A DNA stretch of 64,000 bases, taken from positions 1-64,000 of the forward strand of contig NZ_VTZU01000006.1 in assembly GCF_008370685.1 (NCBI RefSeq), read 5' to 3'. The DNA is from Aquimarina sp. RZ0 (GTDB lineage Bacteria; Bacteroidota; Bacteroidia; Flavobacteriales; Flavobacteriaceae). Under the pieces are notes generated by a model. It made no database searches. It worked only from the letters and a program-made list of their open reading frames with translations, and was not told the DNA's origin. The position numbers were made by a program, and so were the translations under genes. Positions 26,973-34,686 of the stretch are shown here, piece after piece (position 1 is the first letter of the stretch; every line of letters starts with the position of its first letter).

Positions 26973-27875
26973 TTAATTTAAATATTTAGGTGCTTTCGGC
27001 AGTTTATTAAAATCTTCTTTTTGGTGTTGCAAGTAAACTTTTGCATTCTTTGCTTTTGCAAATTCTTCAAATGTATCCATGCTTTTTAGGGTTTGAGCTA
27101 CATCAAAATTGAATATCGGTACCCTTTTGTGTATTCTATTTTCGTATAAATGATATAAGTCTCCTGACAATAATAGTGGTCCGTGCTCTATTAAGTCAAG
27201 ATATAATACCTGATGACCAGGAGTATGCCCCGGCATAGATTTAACCACTACTGATCCATCACCAAATACATCAAAATCACCAGTAAGCTTTTTAATCTTC
27301 GTTAATTCTTTTATTGCGTTATAGTTGTCAGTATTTGTTTTTTGACTCGTTGGACTGGTAATAGAATCATATTCTACTTCTTGTACCAGCCATGTGGCAT
27401 CCCTAAAAGTATTGGCATGCCCGGTATGATCAAAATGAGAGTGAGATAATGCGATATATTGGATATCTTTTATACTCATCCCGATTGATTGTAATTGATT
27501 TACTACGGAGTCTTTTCTAGATACTGTAAAAGATCCTGTAGGATCTGTAAAAGGTTCTGGTAAACCTATTAAATTTTCTGGAAGACCTGCATCCCACATT
27601 AAATTACCTTTTGGGTGACTTATTACATAAAAAGCATCCGAAAATTCTTTTGATTGACCTTGATATGTAGTGTCTTGTGAAAAAAGTTCTAATTTATTTG
27701 CTATCACTTTACCTCCGTCAAAGGTGTAAAGTTTTATGTTAGGTTTCTCAATTTCTACAGGAGCAATCGTCGTGGTATCCGGATTTTCTTTTTTCGTCTC
27801 ATTGCACCCTATAATAATCAGAAAAAGAACTAATAAAGAAATATACTTTTTTACTTTTATTTTATAAGTCACCAT
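26973..27875 (-). CDS. MBL-fold metallo-hydrolase lipoprotein (N-acyl homoserine lactonase-like family)
   Basis: I start at the ATG at 27875 (MVTYKIKVKKYISLL, 300 residues), which places a lipobox IIIGCNE at about residue 23. An earlier start would overlap the preceding gene. The metal motif is SHSHFDHTGH, with further ligands in GHTPGHQVL and SGDLYHLY (Asp) and a final His in YLQHQKED. This order resembles the AHL-lactonase branch of metallo-beta-lactamase-fold enzymes. The lipoprotein signal and outer-membrane or periplasmic place make cytoplasmic lactone hydrolysis unlikely, and the substrate is unknown. Lying inside the suf operon suggests co-expression under iron or redox stress, which is inference. 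Confidence 0.8.
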   Translation of the reverse strand: MVTYKIKVKKYISLLVLFLIIIGCNETKKENPDTTTIAPVEIEKPNIKLYTFDGGKVIANKLELFSQDTTYQGQSKEFSDAFYVISHPKGNLMWDAGLPENLIGLPEPFTDPTGSFTVSRKDSVVNQLQSIGMSIKDIQYIALSHSHFDHTGHANTFRDATWLVQEVEYDSITSPTSQKTNTDNYNAIKELTKIKKLTGDFDVFGDGSVVVKSMPGHTPGHQVLYLDLIEHGPLLLSGDLYHLYENRIHKRVPIFNFDVAQTLKSMDTFEEFAKAKNAKVYLQHQKEDFNKLPKAPKYLN

Positions 27876-27897
27876 ATGAAACGTTCGGGTCTTTTTA

Positions 27898-28311
27898 CTA
27901 ATTTTCTTTTTGTTCGGTAGCCGCAGTATCACTTTCTACTGATCCTGATTCGGACGAGTTTATTTTAGTCGGTAATTCTGAGGTTGGAGCACTTACACCT
28001 ACGATTTCTTTTATCTCTACTACTTCTGGCCAGCCGTCTTTAGGGTTTGGTTTTATGATCCCGTTAATTACGACAGGTACCATATCATATTCTTCTCTTT
28101 GTAAAGGTTTTATTTTTTTATTTAATTCTTTGGCCATATCATCCAGAACTACTCCATAAATAAAGTCTTTTCCTTTTATCACACCAGCATCATCTATTAA
28201 TATAAATTCTCCACGAATTATGGAAGGCTCTACATCTGAAGATTGGTTTTTCTCGTTTTTACAGGAAAAAACTAAAAAGCTTAATACGATTAGAAGGGTC
28301 AATTTTTTCAT
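27898..28311 (-). CDS. Small lipoprotein of unknown function within the suf operon
   Basis: The protein has 137 residues. A lipobox LVFSCKNE puts the lipid-carrying Cys at about residue 17. The body (about 30-105) is predicted to be beta-rich (EFILIDDAGVIKGKDFIYGV, then EYDMVPVVINGIIKPNP), and a Ser/Glu-rich tail follows. I recognise no domain. It lies 28 bases after sufB and 22 before the MBL-fold lipoprotein gene, so it shares the transcript. Two lipoproteins in a cytoplasmic cluster-assembly operon are notable. Confidence 0.6.
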   Translation of the reverse strand: MKKLTLLIVLSFLVFSCKNEKNQSSDVEPSIIRGEFILIDDAGVIKGKDFIYGVVLDDMAKELNKKIKPLQREEYDMVPVVINGIIKPNPKDGWPEVVEIKEIVGVSAPTSELPTKINSSESGSVESDTAATEQKEN

Positions 28312-28339
28312 TAATATGATTATTAGTTAGTTATAAAGT

Positions 28340-29785
28340 TTACCCTACAGAACCTTCCAGAGAGATCTCTAAAAGTTTTTGAGCCTCTACCGCAAATTCC
28401 ATAGGAAGTTTGTTTAATACTTCTTTGCTAAAACCATTCACAATCAGAGCGATTGCTTTTTCTGTATCAATACCTCTTTGATTACAATAAAAGATCTGAT
28501 CTTCTCCGATCTTACTGGTTGTCGCTTCGTGCTCTATTTGAGCTGTTTTATTCTTTGCTTCAATATAGGGAAACGTATGAGCACCACATTCATTGCCCAT
28601 CAATAAAGAATCACACTGAGAAAAGTTACGTGCATTGGTCGCTCTACTATTGATTTGTACCAGTCCTCGATAACTATTTTGAGATTTTCCTGCAGAAATA
28701 CCTTTAGAAATAATTGTACTTTTGGTATTCTTACCCAGATGAATCATTTTAGTTCCTGTATCTGCTTGTTGGTAATTATTTGTAACGGCTATAGAATAAA
28801 ATTCACCTACAGAATTATCTCCTTTTAGAATGCAGGAAGGGTATTTCCAGGTCACTGCAGATCCTGTTTCTACCTGAGTCCAGGAAATCTTGGCATTGTT
28901 CTCACAAATTCCTCTTTTGGTAACAAAATTATACACGCCTCCTTTTCCTGCTGCATTACCGGGATACCAGTTCTGAACTGTAGAATATTTTATTTCTGCA
29001 TCATCTAGTGCAATAAGTTCTACTACAGCTGCGTGTAGTTGGTTTTCATCACGTGATGGCGCTGTACAACCTTCCAGATAACTAACATAGCTCCCTTCAT
29101 CTGCAATAACCAAGGTGCGCTCGAATTGACCAGTACCTGCCTGATTAATTCTAAAATACGTTGACAACTCCATCGGGCATCTAACACCTTTGGGAATGTA
29201 ACAAAATGAACCATCACTAAATACTGCAGAGTTTAAAGCTGCATAAAAATTATCTTTTTGTGGCACTACAGAACCAAGGTATTTTTTAACTAGTTCCGGA
29301 TGTTCCTGAATAGCTTCAGAGATTGGGCAAAATATAATTCCTTTTTCTCCTAATGTTTCTTTGAATGTAGTTGCTACCGAAACAGAATCCATAACAATAT
29401 CAACAGCGACGCCTGTTAGCTTTTTCTGTTCATCAATAGATATCCCTAATTTCTTAAAGGTATCCAGTAACTCAGGATCTACCTCATCAAGGCTATCATA
29501 TTTTGGTTTATTACTAGGAGCAGAATAATATGAAATGTCCTGAAAACTAGGCTTTTCATAGTTTACATTAGCCCATGCTGGTTCTTCCATCTCTTTCCAC
29601 ACCCTAAATGCTTCTAATCTCCATTGTGTCATCCACTCTGGTTCTTCCTTTTTCTTAGAAATTGCACGAACAATATCTTCATTAAGACCAACAGGAAATG
29701 TATCAGATTCTATATCTGTATAAAACCCATACTCGTATTCTTTAGTTTCTAATTCTTTCTTTAAGTCGTCTTCAGTATATGCCAT
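28340..29785 (-). CDS. sufB: Fe-S cluster assembly protein SufB
   Basis: The protein has 481 residues, normal for SufB. The N-terminal part has [19 protein letters not shown], and the conserved [16 protein letters not shown] and [19 protein letters not shown] blocks are intact. The C-terminal region has [20 protein letters not shown], then TFPYIEAKN, holding the family's conserved cysteines. SufB is the scaffold subunit that receives sulfur and hosts the nascent cluster. It follows the A-type carrier gene by 39 bases on the minus strand. Confidence 0.96.
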   Translation of the reverse strand: MAYTEDDLKKELETKEYEYGFYTDIESDTFPVGLNEDIVRAISKKKEEPEWMTQWRLEAFRVWKEMEEPAWANVNYEKPSFQDISYYSAPSNKPKYDSLDEVDPELLDTFKKLGISIDEQKKLTGVAVDIVMDSVSVATTFKETLGEKGIIFCPISEAIQEHPELVKKYLGSVVPQKDNFYAALNSAVFSDGSFCYIPKGVRCPMELSTYFRINQAGTGQFERTLVIADEGSYVSYLEGCTAPSRDENQLHAAVVELIALDDAEIKYSTVQNWYPGNAAGKGGVYNFVTKRGICENNAKISWTQVETGSAVTWKYPSCILKGDNSVGEFYSIAVTNNYQQADTGTKMIHLGKNTKSTIISKGISAGKSQNSYRGLVQINSRATNARNFSQCDSLLMGNECGAHTFPYIEAKNKTAQIEHEATTSKIGEDQIFYCNQRGIDTEKAIALIVNGFSKEVLNKLPMEFAVEAQKLLEISLEGSVG

Positions 29786-29824
29786 CTTACAGTTACTTGG
29801 GTATTCCAGAATATTTATTAATTT

Positions 29825-30154
29825 TTAAAGGGAAAAGCTTTCTCCGCAACCGCAAGTTCTGTTAGCGTTTGGGTTATTAAATACAAAGCCGGTTCCATTA
29901 AGTCCCCCGGAATATTCTAAAGTGGTACCGATTAGATATAGAAAACTTTTCTTGTCTACAATAATTTTTACACCATTGTCTTCAAATACTTTATCCCCGT
30001 CTTCCTGGTTTTTATCAAATTTTAAATCGTAAGATAAACCTGAACAACCTCCACTTTTAACTCCTACACGTACATAATCTAAAGAAGCGTCATAACCATC
30101 ATCGGTCATGAGCTCTACGACTTTCTTTCTAGCTGTATCTGATACTTTAATCAT
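29825..30154 (-). CDS. A-type iron-sulfur cluster carrier (HesB/IscA family)
   Basis: The protein has 109 residues. The three ligand cysteines are visible: one in KSGGCSGLSYDL (about residue 37) and two in NRTCGCGESF at the C-terminus. It carries Fe-S clusters to target proteins. SufA, ErpA and IscA cannot be told apart by motif, so I give no symbol, although leading a suf operon favours SufA. It is the first gene of the leftward operon and has a promoter with unusual nested dyads at 30192-30227. Confidence 0.93.
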   Translation of the reverse strand: MIKVSDTARKKVVELMTDDGYDASLDYVRVGVKSGGCSGLSYDLKFDKNQEDGDKVFEDNGVKIIVDKKSFLYLIGTTLEYSGGLNGTGFVFNNPNANRTCGCGESFSL

Positions 30155-30191
30155 ATTATTTTATTTCTAAAATAGATTAATTCTAAATTGA

Positions 30192-30227
30192 ATGCAAATA
30201 TACTACATATGTAGGTTTTATTTGCAT
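30192..30227 (-). promoter_or_regulatory. Nested dyads at the suf promoter
   Basis: Two inverted repeats are nested: outer arms ATGCAAATA (30192-30200) and TATTTGCAT (30219-30227), inner palindrome CTACATATGTAG (30203-30214). The outer and inner centres differ by one base. The -7 element lies over the left arm, so a protein bound here would block or control transcription. An Fe-S or iron regulator is a natural guess but is not shown. Confidence 0.55.
30195..30202 (-). promoter_or_regulatory. TAnnTTTG -7 promoter element of the suf operon
   Basis: The minus strand reads TATATTTG, an exact match. It lies about 41 bases before the ATG at 30154. Confidence 0.55.
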
Positions 30228-30444
30228 AACCTAACATTTATCTAACATATACTAAAATAGTAAAAAGCTATCGGTATTTTATAAAACTAAGTTATATAGT
30301 TCTCAACAATTAAAAACTTCACAAAATCATAATATTATTATAACATTTTATTAGGTAAATTATCAGAAGTTTTGCGTTAAGCATACAGACAAAGAGGAAA
30401 GGACAAGATAAATTGGTTTTTTGGATGTAAAAGATCATTTAAAA

Positions 30445-31149
30445 ATGAGTTTAATTAAGTCAATTTTGATAGATGATGAGGAAGATGCAATTCAATCACT
30501 GGAATGGAAAATTTGCAGATATTGCCCAGGTATTGAGATTGTTGCTTCTGTTTCGGATCCTCTGCATGCCATAGAGACTATCGAAAATATAAATCCGGAT
30601 TGTATTTTTATAGATATAAAGATGCCTTTACTCTCGGGATTTGATATTTTAGAGTCTTTACATCAAAAAAAGATTACTGTTATTATTACTTCAGCCTTTG
30701 AAGATTATGCCTTAAAAGCTATAAAATTTTCTGTGTTTGAATACTTGCTTAAACCCATCGATAAAGATGATCTGGTAAGGGTTTATAATAAGCTTTGTAA
30801 ACGTATTAAATTAGCAACCAATAATAAACAATCAAGAATTCAACTTTGTGTAAATGGAGTAATCTATTTTTTTAAAAAGAATGAGATTGTTCTGCTAAAG
30901 GCCGAGGGAAATTATACTACCATATTTTTAACTGATAATCGTAAACTTTTTTTATCCAAAACATTGAAAGAAGTTATAAAGCCACTTCCAACATCCTGTT
31001 TTTTTAGAATTCATAAATCTTATTGTATTAATCTGGAACACGTACAGGAATATAAAAAAAGCCAGGGAGGGGTCATACGAATGAGTAATGGAGAATATGT
31101 AAGTATTAGTAGAGACCGCAAAATTACATTTCTTGCTAAAATGGATTAA
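30445..31149 (+). CDS. LytTR-family response regulator
   Basis: I start at the ATG at 30445 (MSLIKSILIDDEEDAIQ, 234 residues). An in-phase TTG at 30421 would add eight residues before the receiver's first strand. The receiver has acidic residues in LIDDEED, phospho-acceptor Asp57 in FIDIKMPLLSG and Lys in YLLKPID. The LytTR DNA-binding domain is at about 135-234 with the expected LLKAEGNYTTIFL and FRIHKSYCINLEHV blocks. It is paired with the 5TMR/DISM-like sensor kinase encoded 11 bases downstream. Targets are unknown, and the Cys-rich lipoprotein gene that follows is a candidate. Confidence 0.92.
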   Translation: MSLIKSILIDDEEDAIQSLEWKICRYCPGIEIVASVSDPLHAIETIENINPDCIFIDIKMPLLSGFDILESLHQKKITVIITSAFEDYALKAIKFSVFEYLLKPIDKDDLVRVYNKLCKRIKLATNNKQSRIQLCVNGVIYFFKKNEIVLLKAEGNYTTIFLTDNRKLFLSKTLKEVIKPLPTSCFFRIHKSYCINLEHVQEYKKSQGGVIRMSNGEYVSISRDRKITFLAKMD

Positions 31150-31160
31150 TTTTTTCTTTT

Positions 31161-32465
31161 TTGAAATTTATATACTTTAATATTTGGATACAGGGAGTGT
31201 TATTTGTTATTTCTCTTTACCCCCTATTATTGTATTTCCTGAGCAGGAATAAAATTTTTCTTTTTTATAGCTTGTATGTAATTTGCCTTCTTATTTATTT
31301 TTCTTACTATGGCTCTATTATTTTTTATGATGAATTCTTTTCTAATCGAACCCCTGTCATTTTTTATGGCATCCAGTTTTTAGCGTATTCATTTTATATA
31401 TCTTTTATCAGAGAATTATTGGAAACAAAAAAGTGTATACCTTATTGGGATAGCGTTTTTTGGGTAACCAGATGGGTTTTTATCAGTTTTATTTTTTTAG
31501 TAGGTATCCTTAATTTTATGATATCTCCAAAAGAACTTTTTACAATCGTAACAATTTTATTGATTGTAATGACTTTTTTTGCTTTTATAAGCTATTTTAT
31601 AGTGTACAAGATAGAAGCTTCGCAAGTCAAATTACTGATTTTGGGATCACTTATTTATGTCATTTTGGCTAATATCAGTCTTTATTTTTCTTTTTTCAGG
31701 AATGGATTACCGTATGATCCTATACTATTTATGGAAATAGGAGCTATTATAGAAATTCTAATTTTTGCTTTGGCAATTGGCAATAAAATCAAATTGATTT
31801 CAGAAGAAAAGAAAGAAGCTCAATTGAAATTAATGAGAAGCTATACAGAAGTTTCAGAACTTAAGATTATTGCTCTTAAATCACAAATGAACCCTCATTT
31901 TATCTTTAATGTACTTAATTCTATAAATAATTATATTCTCAAAAACGATATTGAGAAAGCTTCAGATTACTTGACGAAGTTTTCTAAATTAATTCGAAAA
32001 GTTCTGAAAAACTCGACAGAAAAAATGATCCCATTATCCGAAGAAGTAGCTATGATAGAAAGCTATATTAACTTAGAAAGGCTAAGAATTAAGGGAGGCT
32101 TCTTTTTTGCCTGTGATATAACAACAAATCTCATGACAATTGAGATACCTCCTCTTTGTCTTCAACCTTTTATAGAAAATGCAATTTGGCATGGGCTTTA
32201 TCACAAAAAAGGAACAAAACGACTACTAATTGCGATTAAAAGACTGAATAGAAAAATGGTAAAAATAGAAATAATAGATAATGGTATTGGTAGGAAAAAT
32301 GCGTCTAAGTTACAATACAGTAATGAAAACTCCTCGTTTGGATCAAAAGCAACTCGAGAAAGAATTCTTTCTACTCACCCAGAAAACAGATTATTTATTG
32401 AAAATTTTGATGTGGATAATACTCTTGAACCAGGTACCAGAGTTACCATCTATATACACCAATAA
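31161..32465 (+). CDS. LytS-like sensor histidine kinase with multi-span membrane domain
   Basis: The start is a TTG at 31161 (read MKFIYFNIWIQGVLF), directly in the first membrane helix. The protein has 434 residues. About seven hydrophobic segments fill residues 1-205, as in 7TM-DISM-type sensors. A coiled-coil linker follows, then the His_kinase motif SQMNPHFIFNVLNSI with His246 as the likely phospho-acceptor. The ATPase part has PLCLQPFIENAIWHGL and the G box IDNGIGRKNA near 372. It should sense a membrane or extracellular signal and phosphorylate the LytTR regulator. The gap between the two genes is 11 bases. Confidence 0.9.
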   Translation: MKFIYFNIWIQGVLFVISLYPLLLYFLSRNKIFLFYSLYVICLLIYFSYYGSIIFYDEFFSNRTPVIFYGIQFLAYSFYISFIRELLETKKCIPYWDSVFWVTRWVFISFIFLVGILNFMISPKELFTIVTILLIVMTFFAFISYFIVYKIEASQVKLLILGSLIYVILANISLYFSFFRNGLPYDPILFMEIGAIIEILIFALAIGNKIKLISEEKKEAQLKLMRSYTEVSELKIIALKSQMNPHFIFNVLNSINNYILKNDIEKASDYLTKFSKLIRKVLKNSTEKMIPLSEEVAMIESYINLERLRIKGGFFFACDITTNLMTIEIPPLCLQPFIENAIWHGLYHKKGTKRLLIAIKRLNRKMVKIEIIDNGIGRKNASKLQYSNENSSFGSKATRERILSTHPENRLFIENFDVDNTLEPGTRVTIYIHQ

Positions 32466-32608
32466 CTTGTATCAATAAACATCAGGTCATCACCTTTTTC
32501 TTACCGTTCAATAAATATTTTAAACTACCTGCGAATAAGTAGTATATACCGGAGCAATACTTTTATAACTTTAACAAGGTGTTTTTCTTGAGAATAAGCA
32601 TATAAAAT

Positions 32609-32624
32609 TGATTTGCGCAAATCA
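32609..32624. promoter_or_regulatory. 16-bp perfect palindrome before the Cys-rich lipoprotein gene
   Basis: TGATTTGCGCAAATCA is an exact palindrome ending 29 bases before the ATG at 32654, in a 188-bp gap after the LytS gene. It is a good operator candidate. LytTR proteins usually bind direct repeats rather than palindromes, so the factor could be different. Confidence 0.5.
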
Positions 32625-32653
32625 TAATTATTTAAACATAAATCTATACTATT

Positions 32654-33268
32654 ATGAAAAAATTTAAATCAATTATTGTTTTTAGTTTATTAGCTTTTTC
32701 CTTCTCTTGCAGTGAGGATATTACAGAAGACGCAGTAGAAAACACATCAGAAGTAACTATTGAAAAAAGGTTTATGGAGATGCAAGCTGATCCTGAATTT
32801 TTGAAATTTGAAAAGCTGCAAGACGAGCTAATACAAGAAATGTTTGCTATTTTAGAAGAGAACAATATTGCCCCGAATGCGCTATATGATTTCTATAAAA
32901 GTGGTAATTCTAAAAAGATTAATGAGCTTTTTAAAGATCAAAAAATTATCAGGATCAAGGATGAATTAGCACTCGTTACTTCGTATATGCAACGCAATTA
33001 CAATGATATCATAGAAGTTCCTACTCAGGAATTTACTGATAGAACTATCGAGATCGGGCTTCAGAATCTAAAAGACATTGAGAATTATGCTTACATCAAA
33101 AGAAGAGGTTGTAGTTGGAGATATACTCTTTGTGCAGCAGCAGCTACCACAGCATATACGGCTTGTATGGCTACGGTAGGAACGGCAACCGGCGGACTGG
33201 CTGCTCTTGCATGTACCGCTGCATATGCTTATACAATGACGGAGTGTCATCGTAAACACTGTGATTAA
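32654..33268 (+). CDS. Lipoprotein with Cys-rich, bacteriocin-like C-terminal peptide
   Basis: The protein has 204 residues. The lipobox SFSCSED puts a lipid Cys at about residue 19. A helical, charged region (about 30-145) follows, then a dibasic site IKRRG at about 148-152. The last ~53 residues hold six Cys with long Ala/Thr/Gly-rich hydrophobic stretches (CSWRYTLCAAAATTAYTACM, later ALACTAAYAY and ECHRKHCD). The Cys spacing and hydrophobicity resemble the halocin C8-type bacteriocin core, with a leader-like part before it. This is visual likeness, not proof. An alternative is a structural lipoprotein with disulfides. No immunity or exporter gene is adjacent. The stop codon TAA is the first bases of repeat family A. 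Confidence 0.6.
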   Translation: MKKFKSIIVFSLLAFSFSCSEDITEDAVENTSEVTIEKRFMEMQADPEFLKFEKLQDELIQEMFAILEENNIAPNALYDFYKSGNSKKINELFKDQKIIRIKDELALVTSYMQRNYNDIIEVPTQEFTDRTIEIGLQNLKDIENYAYIKRRGCSWRYTLCAAAATTAYTACMATVGTATGGLAALACTAAYAYTMTECHRKHCD

Positions 33269-33433
33269 TACGATTTATAACTAAAAATTTCGCATATTCA
33301 TCGTTTCTTTTTCCTTTCTACTTCGTTTAAAAAATAAACCGTAGCTATAGCTATGCTTGATTTTTTTGCCTTGCATAAAGAAAAAATAATTCAATGAATT
33401 TATACGAATTTTTTAATCACAAATCGTATAAGA
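33266..33433. repeat. Dispersed palindromic repeat family A, copy 1
   Basis: This 168-bp element has outer arms that are imperfect inverted repeats (ATACGATTTATAAC at the left against an inverted version at the right). The left flank 33266-33334 and the right flank (33381-33433) are identical to those of copy 2 (45212-45380). The 26-bp centre 33335-33360 is the exact reverse complement of copy 2's centre, and 33361-33380 differs from copy 2. It starts in the stop codon of the lipoprotein gene. Confidence 0.9.
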
Positions 33434-33461
33434 CCGTTTTTACCTTAAAATTCTCTAACAT

Positions 33462-33493
33462 AAAAGCTATTAGACAAATTCTAATAGCTTTTT
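33462..33493 (+). terminator. Terminator downstream of the Cys-rich lipoprotein gene
   Basis: AAAAGCTATTAG (33462-33473) pairs with CTAATAGCTTTT (33481-33492), with a further T after the stem. It follows the palindromic repeat and faces the MbnH-like gene on the opposite strand. Confidence 0.75.
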
Positions 33494-33603
33494 AATGTGT
33501 CTATTATTCAATACGGTATAATACCTAAAAATAAATATACTGGAGTGGTTCTCAAGGAGTGAAGCAGTAAGTATTTTATATACAATAACTTATGAGGAGC
33601 TAC

Positions 33604-34659
33604 TTAAAACTCAGAAAAACGACTGTCGTTTACGAAGTTATCATCGGTAAGTGTTTTTAAAAATGTAATGATATATTGTTTCTCTTCTTCTGTCAAAGGG
33701 ATTCCAGAAATAGTGTTATCATCATTCCTGAAAAGAGGATCTAGTGTTTCAGAATCTGTAACTCCATCACTATAATGATCCAGAACATCTTTTAATGTTT
33801 TTAGTCTGCCATCGTGCATATATGGAAAACTAAGTTCTATATTTCTCAGTGTAGGAACTTTAAACTTATAGATATCAGAGGCTAATCCTGTAACTCTTTT
33901 TCTTCCGATATCATTATATAAGGTATCAACGGGTAATCCATTATTACGATAAGATTGATCTGTAAATAGCGTACCAGAATGGCAGGAAGCACATTTTGAT
34001 TTAAAAAGTTCGAAGCCTGCTGTTTCATCAGCTGTAAAAACAGAACCTTCATTTCTTTCAATCTTGTCATATTTAGAATTAGATGAAATCATCATAATCA
34101 TAAATTGTGATAAAGATTTGAGTATATTATCAGAGTTTATTTTTTTATCTTCAAATGCTTCTGCGAACATTTCTACATATTCTGGTCGTTCTTCCAGTTT
34201 TTTAATAATGCTTCCAAACGTTTCATTCATCTCTACCTCTGCAGTAATCGGTATTATCGGCTGAAGATCCAGGTGAATAGCAGCTCCGTCCCAGGTAAAC
34301 TCTTTCATAAATGCTAAATTATGAAGTGGTTGTGCATTTCTGGTTCCCAAAGCACCATCTACTCCATGGCTTACGATATGGGTATGGTGTGTAAAGGCAA
34401 AATCCTGTATATGGCAGAATCCACAAGACACCACACCATCAGATGCTAGCCTGCCATCATAAAAAAGTTTTTTACCCAACTCAAAGCCCTTTTCTGTTGG
34501 GGGATTCATTTTTACATTATATGTAGGTTCCGGAAAATTGGAAGGAACTATAAATTCTAATTCTTTATTCTCAGAAATTGGCACATATGCTTCTTTATCA
34601 GAACTGCAACTACACGCAACACCAACAACAATAAGAAGTATATATGCCAAATATTTCAT
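33604..34659 (-). CDS. MauG/cytochrome-c-peroxidase-family dihaem protein (MbnH-like), lipoprotein
   Basis: The protein has 351 residues. Its signal has GVACSCSSD, with a lipid Cys near residue 16. Two c-type haem motifs are visible, CGFCH at about 79-83 and CASCH at about 222-226. The first part matches the dihaem peroxidase fold (KKLFYDGRLASDG near 48-60). Such enzymes reduce hydrogen peroxide or, as MbnH and MauG, oxidise Trp on a partner protein. The gene follows the MbnP-like gene by 27 bases, which favours the MbnH role. Its action on that partner is inferred from known families. Confidence 0.85.
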   Translation of the reverse strand: MKYLAYILLIVVGVACSCSSDKEAYVPISENKELEFIVPSNFPEPTYNVKMNPPTEKGFELGKKLFYDGRLASDGVVSCGFCHIQDFAFTHHTHIVSHGVDGALGTRNAQPLHNLAFMKEFTWDGAAIHLDLQPIIPITAEVEMNETFGSIIKKLEERPEYVEMFAEAFEDKKINSDNILKSLSQFMIMMISSNSKYDKIERNEGSVFTADETAGFELFKSKCASCHSGTLFTDQSYRNNGLPVDTLYNDIGRKRVTGLASDIYKFKVPTLRNIELSFPYMHDGRLKTLKDVLDHYSDGVTDSETLDPLFRNDDNTISGIPLTEEEKQYIITFLKTLTDDNFVNDSRFSEF

Positions 34660-34686
34660 TCGAATAAATTTATTTCTTTATACTCT

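Noticed and set aside
26973-27875. Naming the MBL-fold lipoprotein a quorum-quenching AHL lactonase
   Set aside because: Only the general metal-site order supports it; it is exported as lipoprotein and no AHL system is seen.
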